DNA of 5,901 nucleotides from CAZKNF01 sp964554105 (GTDB taxonomy: Bacteria > Bacteroidota > Rhodothermia > Rhodothermales > VXPQ01), in NCBI GenBank assembly GCA_964554105.1, contig CAZKNF010000120.1, positions 1-5,901 of the forward strand, given 5' to 3'. The position numbers and the translations under genes were made by a program. Positions within the stretch are counted from its first letter, which is position 1. Every line of letters starts with the position of its first letter. Of the stretch, positions 1 to 5,185 are shown piece by piece. Under the pieces are notes generated by a model. That model was not told the origin of the DNA. It saw nothing but the letters and a program-made list of their open reading frames with translations, and did not search any database.

Positions 1-197
1 GAGGCCAATCAATTCGTCGGGCGCACATACAGAGAGGGATGGGAGGTCTAGCTCGCGAGCGCACCGTCTCCCGCATTCTTCGGAAGATATGCCGGCATCG
101 CCGTTTATCAAACAATCAGTGTAAGATGGCGAGGACGCTGGACTGCCCGACGAAGTGAAGAGTCCGAGATTGCCGAACCGGAAACGTTCGAATAGGA
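1..197. other. Flank with no supported gene
   Basis: This stretch lies downstream of the response regulator gene, which reads away from the rest of the window. I see no recognisable protein, tRNA or rRNA. On the minus strand an ATG at 76-74 opens a frame that stays open to the window edge (it begins MRETVRSRARPP), but it is only about 25 codons long and resembles nothing I know, so it may be chance or the start of a gene outside the window. No stem followed by a T-run is visible on the minus strand after the response regulator stop, so I cannot place a terminator for that gene. Confidence 0.5.
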
Positions 198-989
198 CTA
201 ATAATTGAAACGATAGCCGAGGCCGTAGACCGTCTCGATATAGCGAGGGTTGGAAGGATCAGGTTCGACCTTGCTCTTGATGGACGCGATGCTCTCGTCA
301 ATTCTCGCGATAGCGATATCGGGGTTGATCGTATGCGCGATACGATTCTCGTCAATTCTCCAGGCTTCCCGGAGTAGGCGCTTCTTGGTGACGACATAGC
401 CGCGGTTCCTGACCAGGCAACGCAGTAAATCCATCTCCATTTCGGGAAAGGAGACGACATCGTCGTTGCGCGAGGCGCGTTCCGAAGTAAAGTCTACGGT
501 TAGATCGCCTATCTCACATAACGTGAGCGGCTCCGTAGATGACGGTCGTTTACCGAGGAGGACTGTCGTTCGTGCGACGAGCTCCTCCGCGTCGAACGGC
601 TTTACGATATAGTCCTGCGCGCCAAGGCCGAATCCCTTCAAAATGTTTTCTTGATCTCCCCGTCCGGACATCATCAGCACGGGAGAGGCCGTGCCCATCT
701 CCTGGCTTCGACGAAGGACCTCGAACCCATTTATCTTCGGAAGCACTACGTCCAGCAGCACGAGATCAAAACCGGGATCCTGCTCCAGAACATCGAGCGC
801 TTCAGCGCCGTCTTCGACCGTTGTGACGCGCCAGCCTCCCAACTGGAAATACATATCGAGTGCCTGCCGAATTTCAGGATCGTCATCCACTACGAGTAGG
901 TGGAGGGACTTTACAGCATCGTCCTCCGCTTGCGGAGGCACGCCTTTGCGACTGTTCCACGCTTGTTTTCGTGTACTGGCAGGACTCAT
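198..989 (-). CDS. OmpR/PhoB-family two-component response regulator
   Basis: This is a DNA-binding response regulator: a sensor kinase would phosphorylate the receiver domain, and the winged-helix domain would then control target promoters. Numbering is from the ATG at 989-987 (263 aa). The receiver domain spans about residues 29-145, with the acidic pocket D35-D37, phospho-acceptor D80 in LVLLDVVLPKINGFEVL, S108 and K130 in DYIVKPFD. The C-terminal winged helix spans about 155-263 and ends in EPDPSNPRYIETVYGLGYRF, typical of the OmpR/PhoB group. A GTG at 1001-999, four codons upstream, is an alternative start; neither has a Shine-Dalgarno sequence. About 25 residues precede the receiver, longer than usual. 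The loop between the helix ending at W210 and the recognition helix (about 228-240) is roughly nine residues longer than in PhoB-like proteins. No histidine kinase is adjacent, so its signal and targets are unknown. Confidence 0.93.
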   Translation of the reverse strand: MSPASTRKQAWNSRKGVPPQAEDDAVKSLHLLVVDDDPEIRQALDMYFQLGGWRVTTVEDGAEALDVLEQDPGFDLVLLDVVLPKINGFEVLRRSQEMGTASPVLMMSGRGDQENILKGFGLGAQDYIVKPFDAEELVARTTVLLGKRPSSTEPLTLCEIGDLTVDFTSERASRNDDVVSFPEMEMDLLRCLVRNRGYVVTKKRLLREAWRIDENRIAHTINPDIAIARIDESIASIKSKVEPDPSNPRYIETVYGLGYRFNY

Positions 990-1243
990 GAGACTAGTCA
1001 CATAGGGGGTTGCAGATCTTGACGGTTCCTATCAGGCATTGATGAACGAGGCGACGAGAAATGCGCAGAAAGCTTCGGATGAGAACGAGAGCGCCGTCTC
1101 TTCGAAACGGCAGCACATGCTGACAGTTTGCATTACAGAAGCCGCCTTTCTGAATATCGAGAACAGGTTCGTGAAGACAAAAGATTCTACGATGCCGGCC
1201 AAGCCGGGAAGTAGCATCACACCGTTACAAGTATGAATGGGTC
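990..1243. other. Divergent intergenic spacer (response regulator / folK)
   Basis: This spacer separates the minus-strand response regulator from the plus-strand folK operon and should hold both promoters. I cannot assign either with confidence; TTGACG at 1019-1024 lacks a good -10 partner. One small inverted repeat stands out close to folK: CCGGC (1195-1199) and GCCGG (1203-1207) around a three-base loop, flanked by GATG (1191-1194) and CATC (1215-1218), which can pair around it. It has no T-run, so it is not a terminator; it could be a 5' UTR hairpin or an operator. Reading frames of about 62-65 codons exist on both strands but look like chance. Confidence 0.45.
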
Positions 1244-1807
1244 ATGCGCTCCATCATGATCGATGAACCGTGCTTTTCTCGAAACGTGTCGGCCGAGACG
1301 TACGCGTATCTCGCACTCGGATCCAATCTCGGCGACCGGATAGGCCACCTCCGCCGCGCCGTGGACGCCCTTCGTGTTCACCCGGATCTTGAAGTTGTCG
1401 CCACCTCGTCGGTCTATGAGTCGGAGGCCCACGTTTCGAGGCGGGGAGAACGGCAGCCGGACTTTTTGAACGCCGTTGTCAAGGTGTGCACCGGCATCGG
1501 TCCACATGATCTGTTGAACGTCTGCCATCGCATCGAGCTGAAGGCAGGGAGGAAACGAGTTGAGGCGCCGCGATGGTCGCCGCGAACGCTCGACATTGAT
1601 CTCCTTATATTCGGGCAGGAAGTTGTTCGTGACCGGCGCCTGAAAGTGCCACACCCGAGAATGTGGGAGCGCCGATTTGTGCTCCGACCGCTCGCAGAAC
1701 TGGCTCCCGATCAGTACGTGCCTGCCCCCTACGACACAACGGCAGCAAGACTGTTGGATGCCTGTCCTGACGACGACATTCCGGTCCGGTTAGCACAGGA
1801 ATTGTGA
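1244..1807 (+). CDS. folK: 2-amino-4-hydroxy-6-hydroxymethyldihydropteridine pyrophosphokinase (HPPK)
   Basis: HPPK transfers pyrophosphate from ATP to 6-hydroxymethyl-7,8-dihydropterin, the step before dihydropteroate synthase in cytoplasmic folate synthesis. At 187 aa it has the whole family pattern: YLALGSNLGDR (22-32) at the start of the fold, TSSVYES (54-60), FLNAVV (74-79), then E98 and GRKR (102-105), the signature RWSPRTLDIDLLIF (110-123) whose D117 and D119 correspond to the magnesium-binding pair, and PHPRMWERRFVLRPLAELAP (136-155). About 19 residues precede the conserved start, more than usual; a GTG at 1286 would give a typical short N-terminus, so the start is uncertain. No Shine-Dalgarno sequence is seen at either site. 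It is probably the first gene of an operon with the deoxynucleoside kinase 28 bases downstream. Confidence 0.96.
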   Translation: MRSIMIDEPCFSRNVSAETYAYLALGSNLGDRIGHLRRAVDALRVHPDLEVVATSSVYESEAHVSRRGERQPDFLNAVVKVCTGIGPHDLLNVCHRIELKAGRKRVEAPRWSPRTLDIDLLIFGQEVVRDRRLKVPHPRMWERRFVLRPLAELAPDQYVPAPYDTTAARLLDACPDDDIPVRLAQEL

Positions 1808-1835
1808 GATAGGGCCATGAGGATATTCGGCGGCT

Positions 1836-2564
1836 ATGACCAAACCTGAGTTCAGTTCGAAGAACGTTTTTGCAGATGGGGAGAACCGCCGGCAGGTCAC
1901 CGACCTCATCCGCGAGAAGTGTCGGTTTATCGTAGTTGAGGGCGTGATAGGGGCGGGCAAAACGACACTGGCAAGCATGATCAGCGAACGTCTCGATGCG
2001 CATCTGATGTTGGAGCATTTCGACGAGAACCCATTTCTCGGCACCTTTTACGAGAATCGAGAGCGTTGGGCGTTCCACACGCAGCTAAGCTTTCTAGCCA
2101 GCCGGTTCAAGCAGCAGAAACAACTCATGACGCGAGATCTCTTTCACGAGATCGTCGTCTCGGACTATGGCTTCGAGAAAGATCGGATTTTCGCGAGCGT
2201 AAATCTTGCGGGCGATGAACTTCAGCTTTACGAGTCGATGTATTCAATTATGGAGCTGAATACTCCGACGCCTGATGCCGTGATCTATCTGCAGGCGCGC
2301 GCTGAGCGTTTGCTTAAGCACATCAGAAAGCGCGGCCGGCCGTTTGAGGCGCAAATTGAGTTGGGCTATCTAAAGGAGCTTCAGGATGCGTACAACGATT
2401 ATTATTTTCGTTATACAAGAAGTCCTCTTCTTATAGTGAACACGGACGAGGTGGACTTTGTACAAGACTCCAAGGCGGTCGATGAGATGCTTAGGCAAAT
2501 CGCGACGAGCCAGTACAGAGGAACGACCTATTTCAGGCCCGTCAGCGGCGGGCTATTTGAATAG
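1836..2564 (+). CDS. Deoxynucleoside kinase (dNK/dGK-dCK family)
   Basis: Kinases of this family phosphorylate deoxynucleosides at the 5' position in the salvage route to dNTPs, in the cytoplasm. The 242-aa protein shows the P-loop GVIGAGKTT (36-44) after the strand FIVVE, the conserved ENPFLGTFYEN segment (64-74) where family members place the substrate-binding glutamate, QLSFLASRF (83-91), VVSDYGFEKDRIFA (107-120) at the position of the DRS/DRY-type substrate motif, and the lid region HIRKRGRPFE (162-171). The DY-F-KD form of the third motif is the one I associate with bacterial dGK/dAK-like enzymes, but substrate preference cannot be read from sequence. About 30 residues precede the P-loop strand, longer than usual. 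A GAGG at 1819-1822 is too far from the ATG to be a normal ribosome binding site. It sits 28 bases after folK. Confidence 0.93.
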   Translation: MTKPEFSSKNVFADGENRRQVTDLIREKCRFIVVEGVIGAGKTTLASMISERLDAHLMLEHFDENPFLGTFYENRERWAFHTQLSFLASRFKQQKQLMTRDLFHEIVVSDYGFEKDRIFASVNLAGDELQLYESMYSIMELNTPTPDAVIYLQARAERLLKHIRKRGRPFEAQIELGYLKELQDAYNDYYFRYTRSPLLIVNTDEVDFVQDSKAVDEMLRQIATSQYRGTTYFRPVSGGLFE

Positions 2565-2596
2565 AATGACGGTCTCCAAGAGCCCGTATAGCCGAT

Positions 2597-2815
2597 ATGT
2601 CCATGATTCTAAAAGTACTTTTTCTACTTATTATCCTTTACTACGTCGTTCGTGCCTCACGCGCACTCCTGCGAGCAGTGCAGCACGAAGGCCAGCGGCC
2701 GGCCCGCGGCGAGTTTGGCCGAGATCGACCCCCTACGAATGGTTGGCAAGAGCCGCCGAAATCCAGGCGGCGCCTGGACGCAGATGTCGAAGACGCGAAA
2801 TGGGTGGATTTGTAA
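2597..2815 (+). CDS. Small single-pass membrane protein, function unknown
   Basis: A 72-residue protein with one N-terminal hydrophobic helix (about residues 4-18, ILKVLFLLIILYYVV), then a basic stretch (RASRALLRA), a hydrophilic proline- and arginine-rich middle, and an acidic end, VEDAKWVDL (64-72). This layout (short N-terminal anchor, cytoplasmic charged tail with a conserved-looking last few residues) resembles small uncharacterised membrane proteins of Bacteroidota such as the DUF4834 type, but I cannot confirm membership. It begins 32 bases after the deoxynucleoside kinase and most likely shares its transcript. An in-frame ATG two codons later (2603) is an alternative start. The membrane helix, the operon spacing and the clean acidic tail argue that it is real rather than a chance frame. 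Confidence 0.68.
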   Translation: MSMILKVLFLLIILYYVVRASRALLRAVQHEGQRPARGEFGRDRPPTNGWQEPPKSRRRLDADVEDAKWVDL

Positions 2816-2914
2816 GTGGGGTGAAGACGTTCTTCTCGCTTCGCTCTCAGCAGGATCGTTCAATAGGTCAAGCTCCGGGAAGAGAGCAAGATGACAATAC
2901 CGTAAGGGAAGCGT
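2816..2914. other. Convergent intergenic gap
   Basis: This gap lies between the stop codons of the plus-strand small membrane protein and the minus-strand TonB family gene. I looked for a bidirectional terminator. GCTCTC (2842-2847) and GAGAGC (2882-2887) can pair but over a loop of more than 30 bases, and CGTTCACA (2912-2919) can pair with TGTGAGCG (2933-2940) with one G-U pair, overlapping the end of the TonB gene. Neither is followed by a T-run, so no terminator is called. Confidence 0.4.
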
Positions 2915-3601
2915 TCACACGCCGAAAGTGAATGTGAGCGTGGTATAGCTGGAGACAGGGCTTCCATTCTCGCGTGCCGGGCGGAAGATCCAGCGCTTAG
3001 CGGCAGATAGCGCCGCCTCTTCAAGTCCGAAACCGACTTCTGCCACCGGCGTCCGCGCCGTTCCATCACCTTCCAATAAGAACCGCTCCTCAATACGGGT
3101 GTCAAGTACCCGGCCGCCGTCGTCAACAAAAACCTCGACAACCACTTCTGCGCGTACGCGCCGTCTTCGGGCCTCACTTGTATATTCGGGTTCGACAAAT
3201 CGTATGGCTTTGGGTCCGACGGTCGGTCCCGCGGAGGCGATCCCTTCGACCGGCCCGTCCGCGACGGTTTCATCCTGACCTGGATTTTCTACCTCAAGGA
3301 AATCGGCGTCGGATAGGTCAAGATCGTGCTCCTCGAGAATTGCATCGTTCGGAACCTCGACTGGGATGGGAGGGGCCGGTGGCGGTGGAGCCTGCCGAGC
3401 CTGCAGAGTGGGCTGTACTTCCTCGATTTCGATGACTTCTTGGTCCGAAGCCACAAAGGTCGGCGATTCATCGGAATTTCGGATGGGCGCTGGCCAAAAC
3501 TCGACACAAGCTATGAGCAGGAGGAGTGCTGCGGCCATGCTCAAGAGCACCCGAAGTCGGTAATCCTCCAGCCTACGATATGTGCTGTTGCTGCCGGGCA
3601 T
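2915..3601 (-). CDS. TonB family energy transducer
   Basis: TonB proteins carry energy from the inner-membrane ExbB/ExbD motor across the periplasm to outer-membrane TonB-dependent receptors. This 228-aa protein has the full arrangement: a short cytoplasmic tail, one membrane anchor (about 18-36, VLLSMAAALLLLIACVEFW), an acidic then proline-rich periplasmic linker (APPPPAPPIPVEVP, 71-84), and a C-terminal TonB domain (about 131-228) with EPEYTSEARRRRVRAEVVVEV, the conserved EEAALSAAKRWIFRPAREN (194-212) and a terminal beta-strand TLTFTFGV. The segment 171-192 between the two halves of the domain is longer than in minimal TonB_C domains. The ATG at 3601-3599 is chosen because it gives a complete anchor; there is no Shine-Dalgarno sequence. 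No exbB, exbD or receptor gene is adjacent, so it is either served by a motor encoded elsewhere or has another envelope role. Confidence 0.93.
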   Translation of the reverse strand: MPGSNSTYRRLEDYRLRVLLSMAAALLLLIACVEFWPAPIRNSDESPTFVASDQEVIEIEEVQPTLQARQAPPPPAPPIPVEVPNDAILEEHDLDLSDADFLEVENPGQDETVADGPVEGIASAGPTVGPKAIRFVEPEYTSEARRRRVRAEVVVEVFVDDGGRVLDTRIEERFLLEGDGTARTPVAEVGFGLEEAALSAAKRWIFRPARENGSPVSSYTTLTFTFGV

Positions 3602-3711
3602 GGGATGTAAGCTGGGAGAAGTGGGGAGATTTTCTACTCGAGCGCAAGACGGGGGTTCGGCGCCCGCTCACCTTTGAAATGGGCATTGCGACGACTCGCG
3701 TGTGAAGATTT

Positions 3712-3740
3712 TTGAGAATTGAAGCGTTGGTGCGTATCCT
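3712..3740 (+). promoter_or_regulatory. Candidate sigma70-like promoter for the carA leader
   Basis: TTGAGA (3712-3717, five of six matches to TTGACA) is followed after exactly 17 bases by TATCCT (3735-3740, four of six matches to TATAAT). Transcription would begin near 3744-3748, directly at the 5' strand of the helix described for the leader RNA and about 155 bases before the terminator. The agreement between promoter position, RNA helix start and terminator strengthens the call. Housekeeping promoters in Bacteroidota often follow a different consensus, which lowers confidence. Confidence 0.45.
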
Positions 3741-3761
3741 TGGAACCACCTTACTGCCGCG

Positions 3762-3872
3762 ATGTTACGCAGTCGGACGATAGACAAGAGCCATATTAGA
3801 GCTTTGACGCACTCCGTATTTTCGGCAGTCATACCCGGACGTTCGAGAGGTGGGGCGAGAGCCCGAACCTAA
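3762..3872 (+). CDS. Candidate arginine-rich leader peptide upstream of carA
   Basis: A 36-codon frame begins with ATG at 3762 and ends with TAA at 3870-3872, the first bases of the terminator stem. Seven of 36 residues are arginine, four of them clustered at the end (R27, R29, R33, R35 in GRSRGGARART). Those codons lie at 3840-3866, across and just after the 3' arm of the leader helix (3847-3853). Carbamoyl phosphate is an arginine precursor, so ribosome stalling at these codons during arginine shortage could open helix A and favour the antiterminator. Against this, there is no Shine-Dalgarno sequence, and chance frames in GC-rich DNA are often arginine-rich, as several antisense frames in this window are. 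I regard it as a plausible candidate only. Confidence 0.28.
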   Translation: MLRSRTIDKSHIRALTHSVFSAVIPGRSRGGARART

Positions 3873-3904
3873 GCTTCCCCGTTTTCGGCAGGGAGGCTTT
3901 TTTT
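3871..3904 (+). terminator. Strong intrinsic terminator upstream of carA
   Basis: AAGCTTCCC (3871-3879) pairs with GGGAGGCTT (3891-3899) over nine positions with one G-U pair. The loop is 11 bases (3880-3890), and the run of Ts spans 3898-3904. The T-run lies only on the plus-strand side, so it stops transcription heading toward carA. Because the preceding gene is on the minus strand, it ends no ordinary gene, which implies a short RNA or an attenuated leader. Confidence 0.85.
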
Positions 3905-3954
3905 ATGTCCGGACCGCCCCCATGGGATAGCGAATGATCGGCTCTGTCCACCTG

Positions 3955-3960
3955 TACAAT
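3955..3960 (+). promoter_or_regulatory. Possible carA-proximal -10 box
   Basis: TACAAT matches the -10 consensus at five of six positions and lies 23 bases before the carA ATG, so a transcript from it would start around 3967 with a very short leader. The -35 region at the right distance (about 3932-3937, GAATGA) is poor. If active, it would give carA a basal transcript that bypasses the terminator at 3871-3904. Confidence 0.3.
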
Positions 3961-3983
3961 GTGATCCACAAGTGCCCAGACGA

Positions 3984-5138
3984 ATGAATACCAACGACGA
4001 GGATATGCAGAGTCTCCCGTGCAAATTGGCGCTGGCCGATGGAACGGTCGTCCACGGGACAAACATCGGATACCATGGAGAGACCGGCGGCGAGCTGTGC
4101 TTCAATACCAGCATGACGGGCTACCAGGAGATCATGACCGATCCCTCCTATCATGGTCAGATTATGATGATGACGTATCCGCATATCGGCAACTATGGTG
4201 CGATGGACATCGACATGGAGGCTGTCGAGCCGATGATCGCCGGCCTGGTCGTTCGCCAGTTTACGCGGCGCTACTCCAATCATCTTGCAGACGAGTCGCT
4301 GGATGCTTTTATGAAACGGCACCAGCTCGTCGGGATTTCCGGGGTCGATACCCGCTCGCTGGTGCGCCACATCCGTACCAAGGGGGTCATGAATGCGATC
4401 ATCTCAGCCGGCGATCACGACGACGAGAGTCTCGTAGAGAAGGCTCGTAACTGGCCGTCGATGGAGGGACTTGAATTGGCGTCGCGAGTCACCATCGGTG
4501 CACCGTACGATTACAATTTGGCTGACGGCGCCCGCATCGCCGTATTCGATTACGGCGTCAAACTGAACATTCTGCGCTCATTCAAGCAGCACGATTGTAC
4601 GGTTCGCGTTTTTCCGGCTTCAACGCCGCTGAAAGATGTCATGGATTGGAAGCCGGACGGTCTGTTTTTCTCGAACGGCCCAGGCGATCCGCGTGCGATG
4701 CCTGAATCCGTCGAACTCGTTAAGGATGCCTTCGACAGCGGGCTTCCGATGTTCGGCATCTGTCTCGGCCATCAACTCATGGCATTAGCATCCGGCTTTC
4801 AGGTGTACAAGATGTTTGTAGGGCATCGCGGGGCGAATCAACCTGTGAAAAATCTTGATTCCGGACACGTCGAGGTGACGACACAGAACCACGGATTTGC
4901 TGTCGCCGAGGAATCTGTGGCCGAAGACGAGGCCGAAATTACGCATCTCAATCTGAATGACAGGACGATCGAAGGAATGCGTTTCAAGAACCACGCGGCA
5001 CTCTCCGTCCAGTACCATCCGGAAGCCTCGCCCGGGCCGCATGACAGCCATTATCTTTTTGATGCCTTTCTCGAGACCATTGCCAAGCACCGGGGCGTTC
5101 CGGTGCGGACGAACGTGAAATCAACCGCGGCGGCGTAA
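3984..5138 (+). CDS. carA: Carbamoyl phosphate synthetase small (glutaminase) subunit
   Basis: CarA hydrolyses glutamine and passes ammonia to CarB, which makes carbamoyl phosphate for arginine and pyrimidine synthesis. The 384-aa protein has the normal family length. The N-terminal domain includes ELCFNTSMTGYQEIMTDPSY (37-56), TYPHIGNYG (64-72) and GISGVDTRSLVRHIR (117-131). The class I glutamine amidotransferase domain (from about 184) has FFSNGPGDP (228-236), the nucleophile C260 in MFGICLGHQ, GHRGANQPV (280-288) and the catalytic H345/E347 in QYHPEASPGPHD. All catalytic residues are present. I chose the ATG at 3984; a GTG at 3972 would add four residues and an ATG at 4005 would remove seven, and none has a Shine-Dalgarno sequence. 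The carB gene follows 47 bases later without a terminator, so the two are probably co-transcribed. Confidence 0.97.
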   Translation: MNTNDEDMQSLPCKLALADGTVVHGTNIGYHGETGGELCFNTSMTGYQEIMTDPSYHGQIMMMTYPHIGNYGAMDIDMEAVEPMIAGLVVRQFTRRYSNHLADESLDAFMKRHQLVGISGVDTRSLVRHIRTKGVMNAIISAGDHDDESLVEKARNWPSMEGLELASRVTIGAPYDYNLADGARIAVFDYGVKLNILRSFKQHDCTVRVFPASTPLKDVMDWKPDGLFFSNGPGDPRAMPESVELVKDAFDSGLPMFGICLGHQLMALASGFQVYKMFVGHRGANQPVKNLDSGHVEVTTQNHGFAVAEESVAEDEAEITHLNLNDRTIEGMRFKNHAALSVQYHPEASPGPHDSHYLFDAFLETIAKHRGVPVRTNVKSTAAA

Positions 5139-5185
5139 TAGTTTTTCAAGCTCCGTCCCGCGTATCATCCACGAAACACCCCAGC

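Larger units (their letters stand above)
3744..3904 (+). ncRNA. Candidate carA leader RNA with terminator/antiterminator switch
   Basis: Two exclusive pairings are visible. In structure A, 3746-3752 (CCACCTT) pairs with 3847-3853 (GAGGTGG, one G-U) and stacks on 3753-3759 (ACTGCCG) pairing with 3823-3829 (CGGCAGT): 14 pairs with a 17-base bulge on the 3' side. The terminator at 3871-3904 can then form. In structure B, the same strand 3749-3759 pairs with 3886-3896 (CGGCAGGGAGG), ten of eleven positions with one A-G mismatch and one G-U, which consumes the loop and 3' arm of the terminator. A further hairpin, GGGC-GAGA-GCCC (3853-3864), closes with a GNRA tetraloop, inside GTTC/GAAC (3841-3844/3865-3868). 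This layout is that of a transcription attenuator controlling carAB. I match it to no known riboswitch class. A stand-alone small RNA of about 160 bases is the main alternative. Confidence 0.5.
3602..3983. other. Regulatory spacer between the TonB gene and carA
   Basis: No ordinary-sized gene lies in these 382 bases. The left part (3602-3711) lies upstream of the minus-strand TonB family gene and should hold its promoter, but I recognise no -35/-10 pair or Bacteroidota-type TAnnTTTG box there. The right part carries, in order, a promoter-like pair at 3712-3740, a region able to form alternative RNA structures (3746-3899), a short arginine-rich frame (3762-3872), a strong plus-strand terminator (3871-3904) and a TACAAT box (3955-3960) just before carA. 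These are listed separately. Confidence 0.7.

Noticed and set aside
1039..1236. 65-codon plus-strand frame in the spacer before folK, and a 62-codon minus-strand frame (1032-1220) opposite it
   Set aside because: Neither has a recognisable domain, a ribosome binding site or a protein-like composition, and they overlap each other almost completely; chance frames are more likely.
1605..2078. 157-codon minus-strand frame across the folK/deoxynucleoside kinase junction
   Set aside because: It is antisense to two genes with clear family motifs; a shadow frame.
2458..2931. 157-codon plus-strand frame overlapping the end of the deoxynucleoside kinase and the small membrane protein
   Set aside because: It is rich in arginine, serine and proline, has no domain, and overlaps two better-supported genes in other frames.
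2842..2940. Bidirectional terminator between the small membrane protein and the TonB gene
   Set aside because: The possible stems have long loops or overlap coding sequence, and neither is followed by a T-run on either strand.
3744..3904. Known structured RNAs (6S RNA, SRP RNA, tmRNA, RNase P RNA, SAM-I, T-box, TPP, FMN, cobalamin)
   Set aside because: The conserved core sequences of these families are not present; only a loose resemblance to the P2 region of SAM-I was seen.
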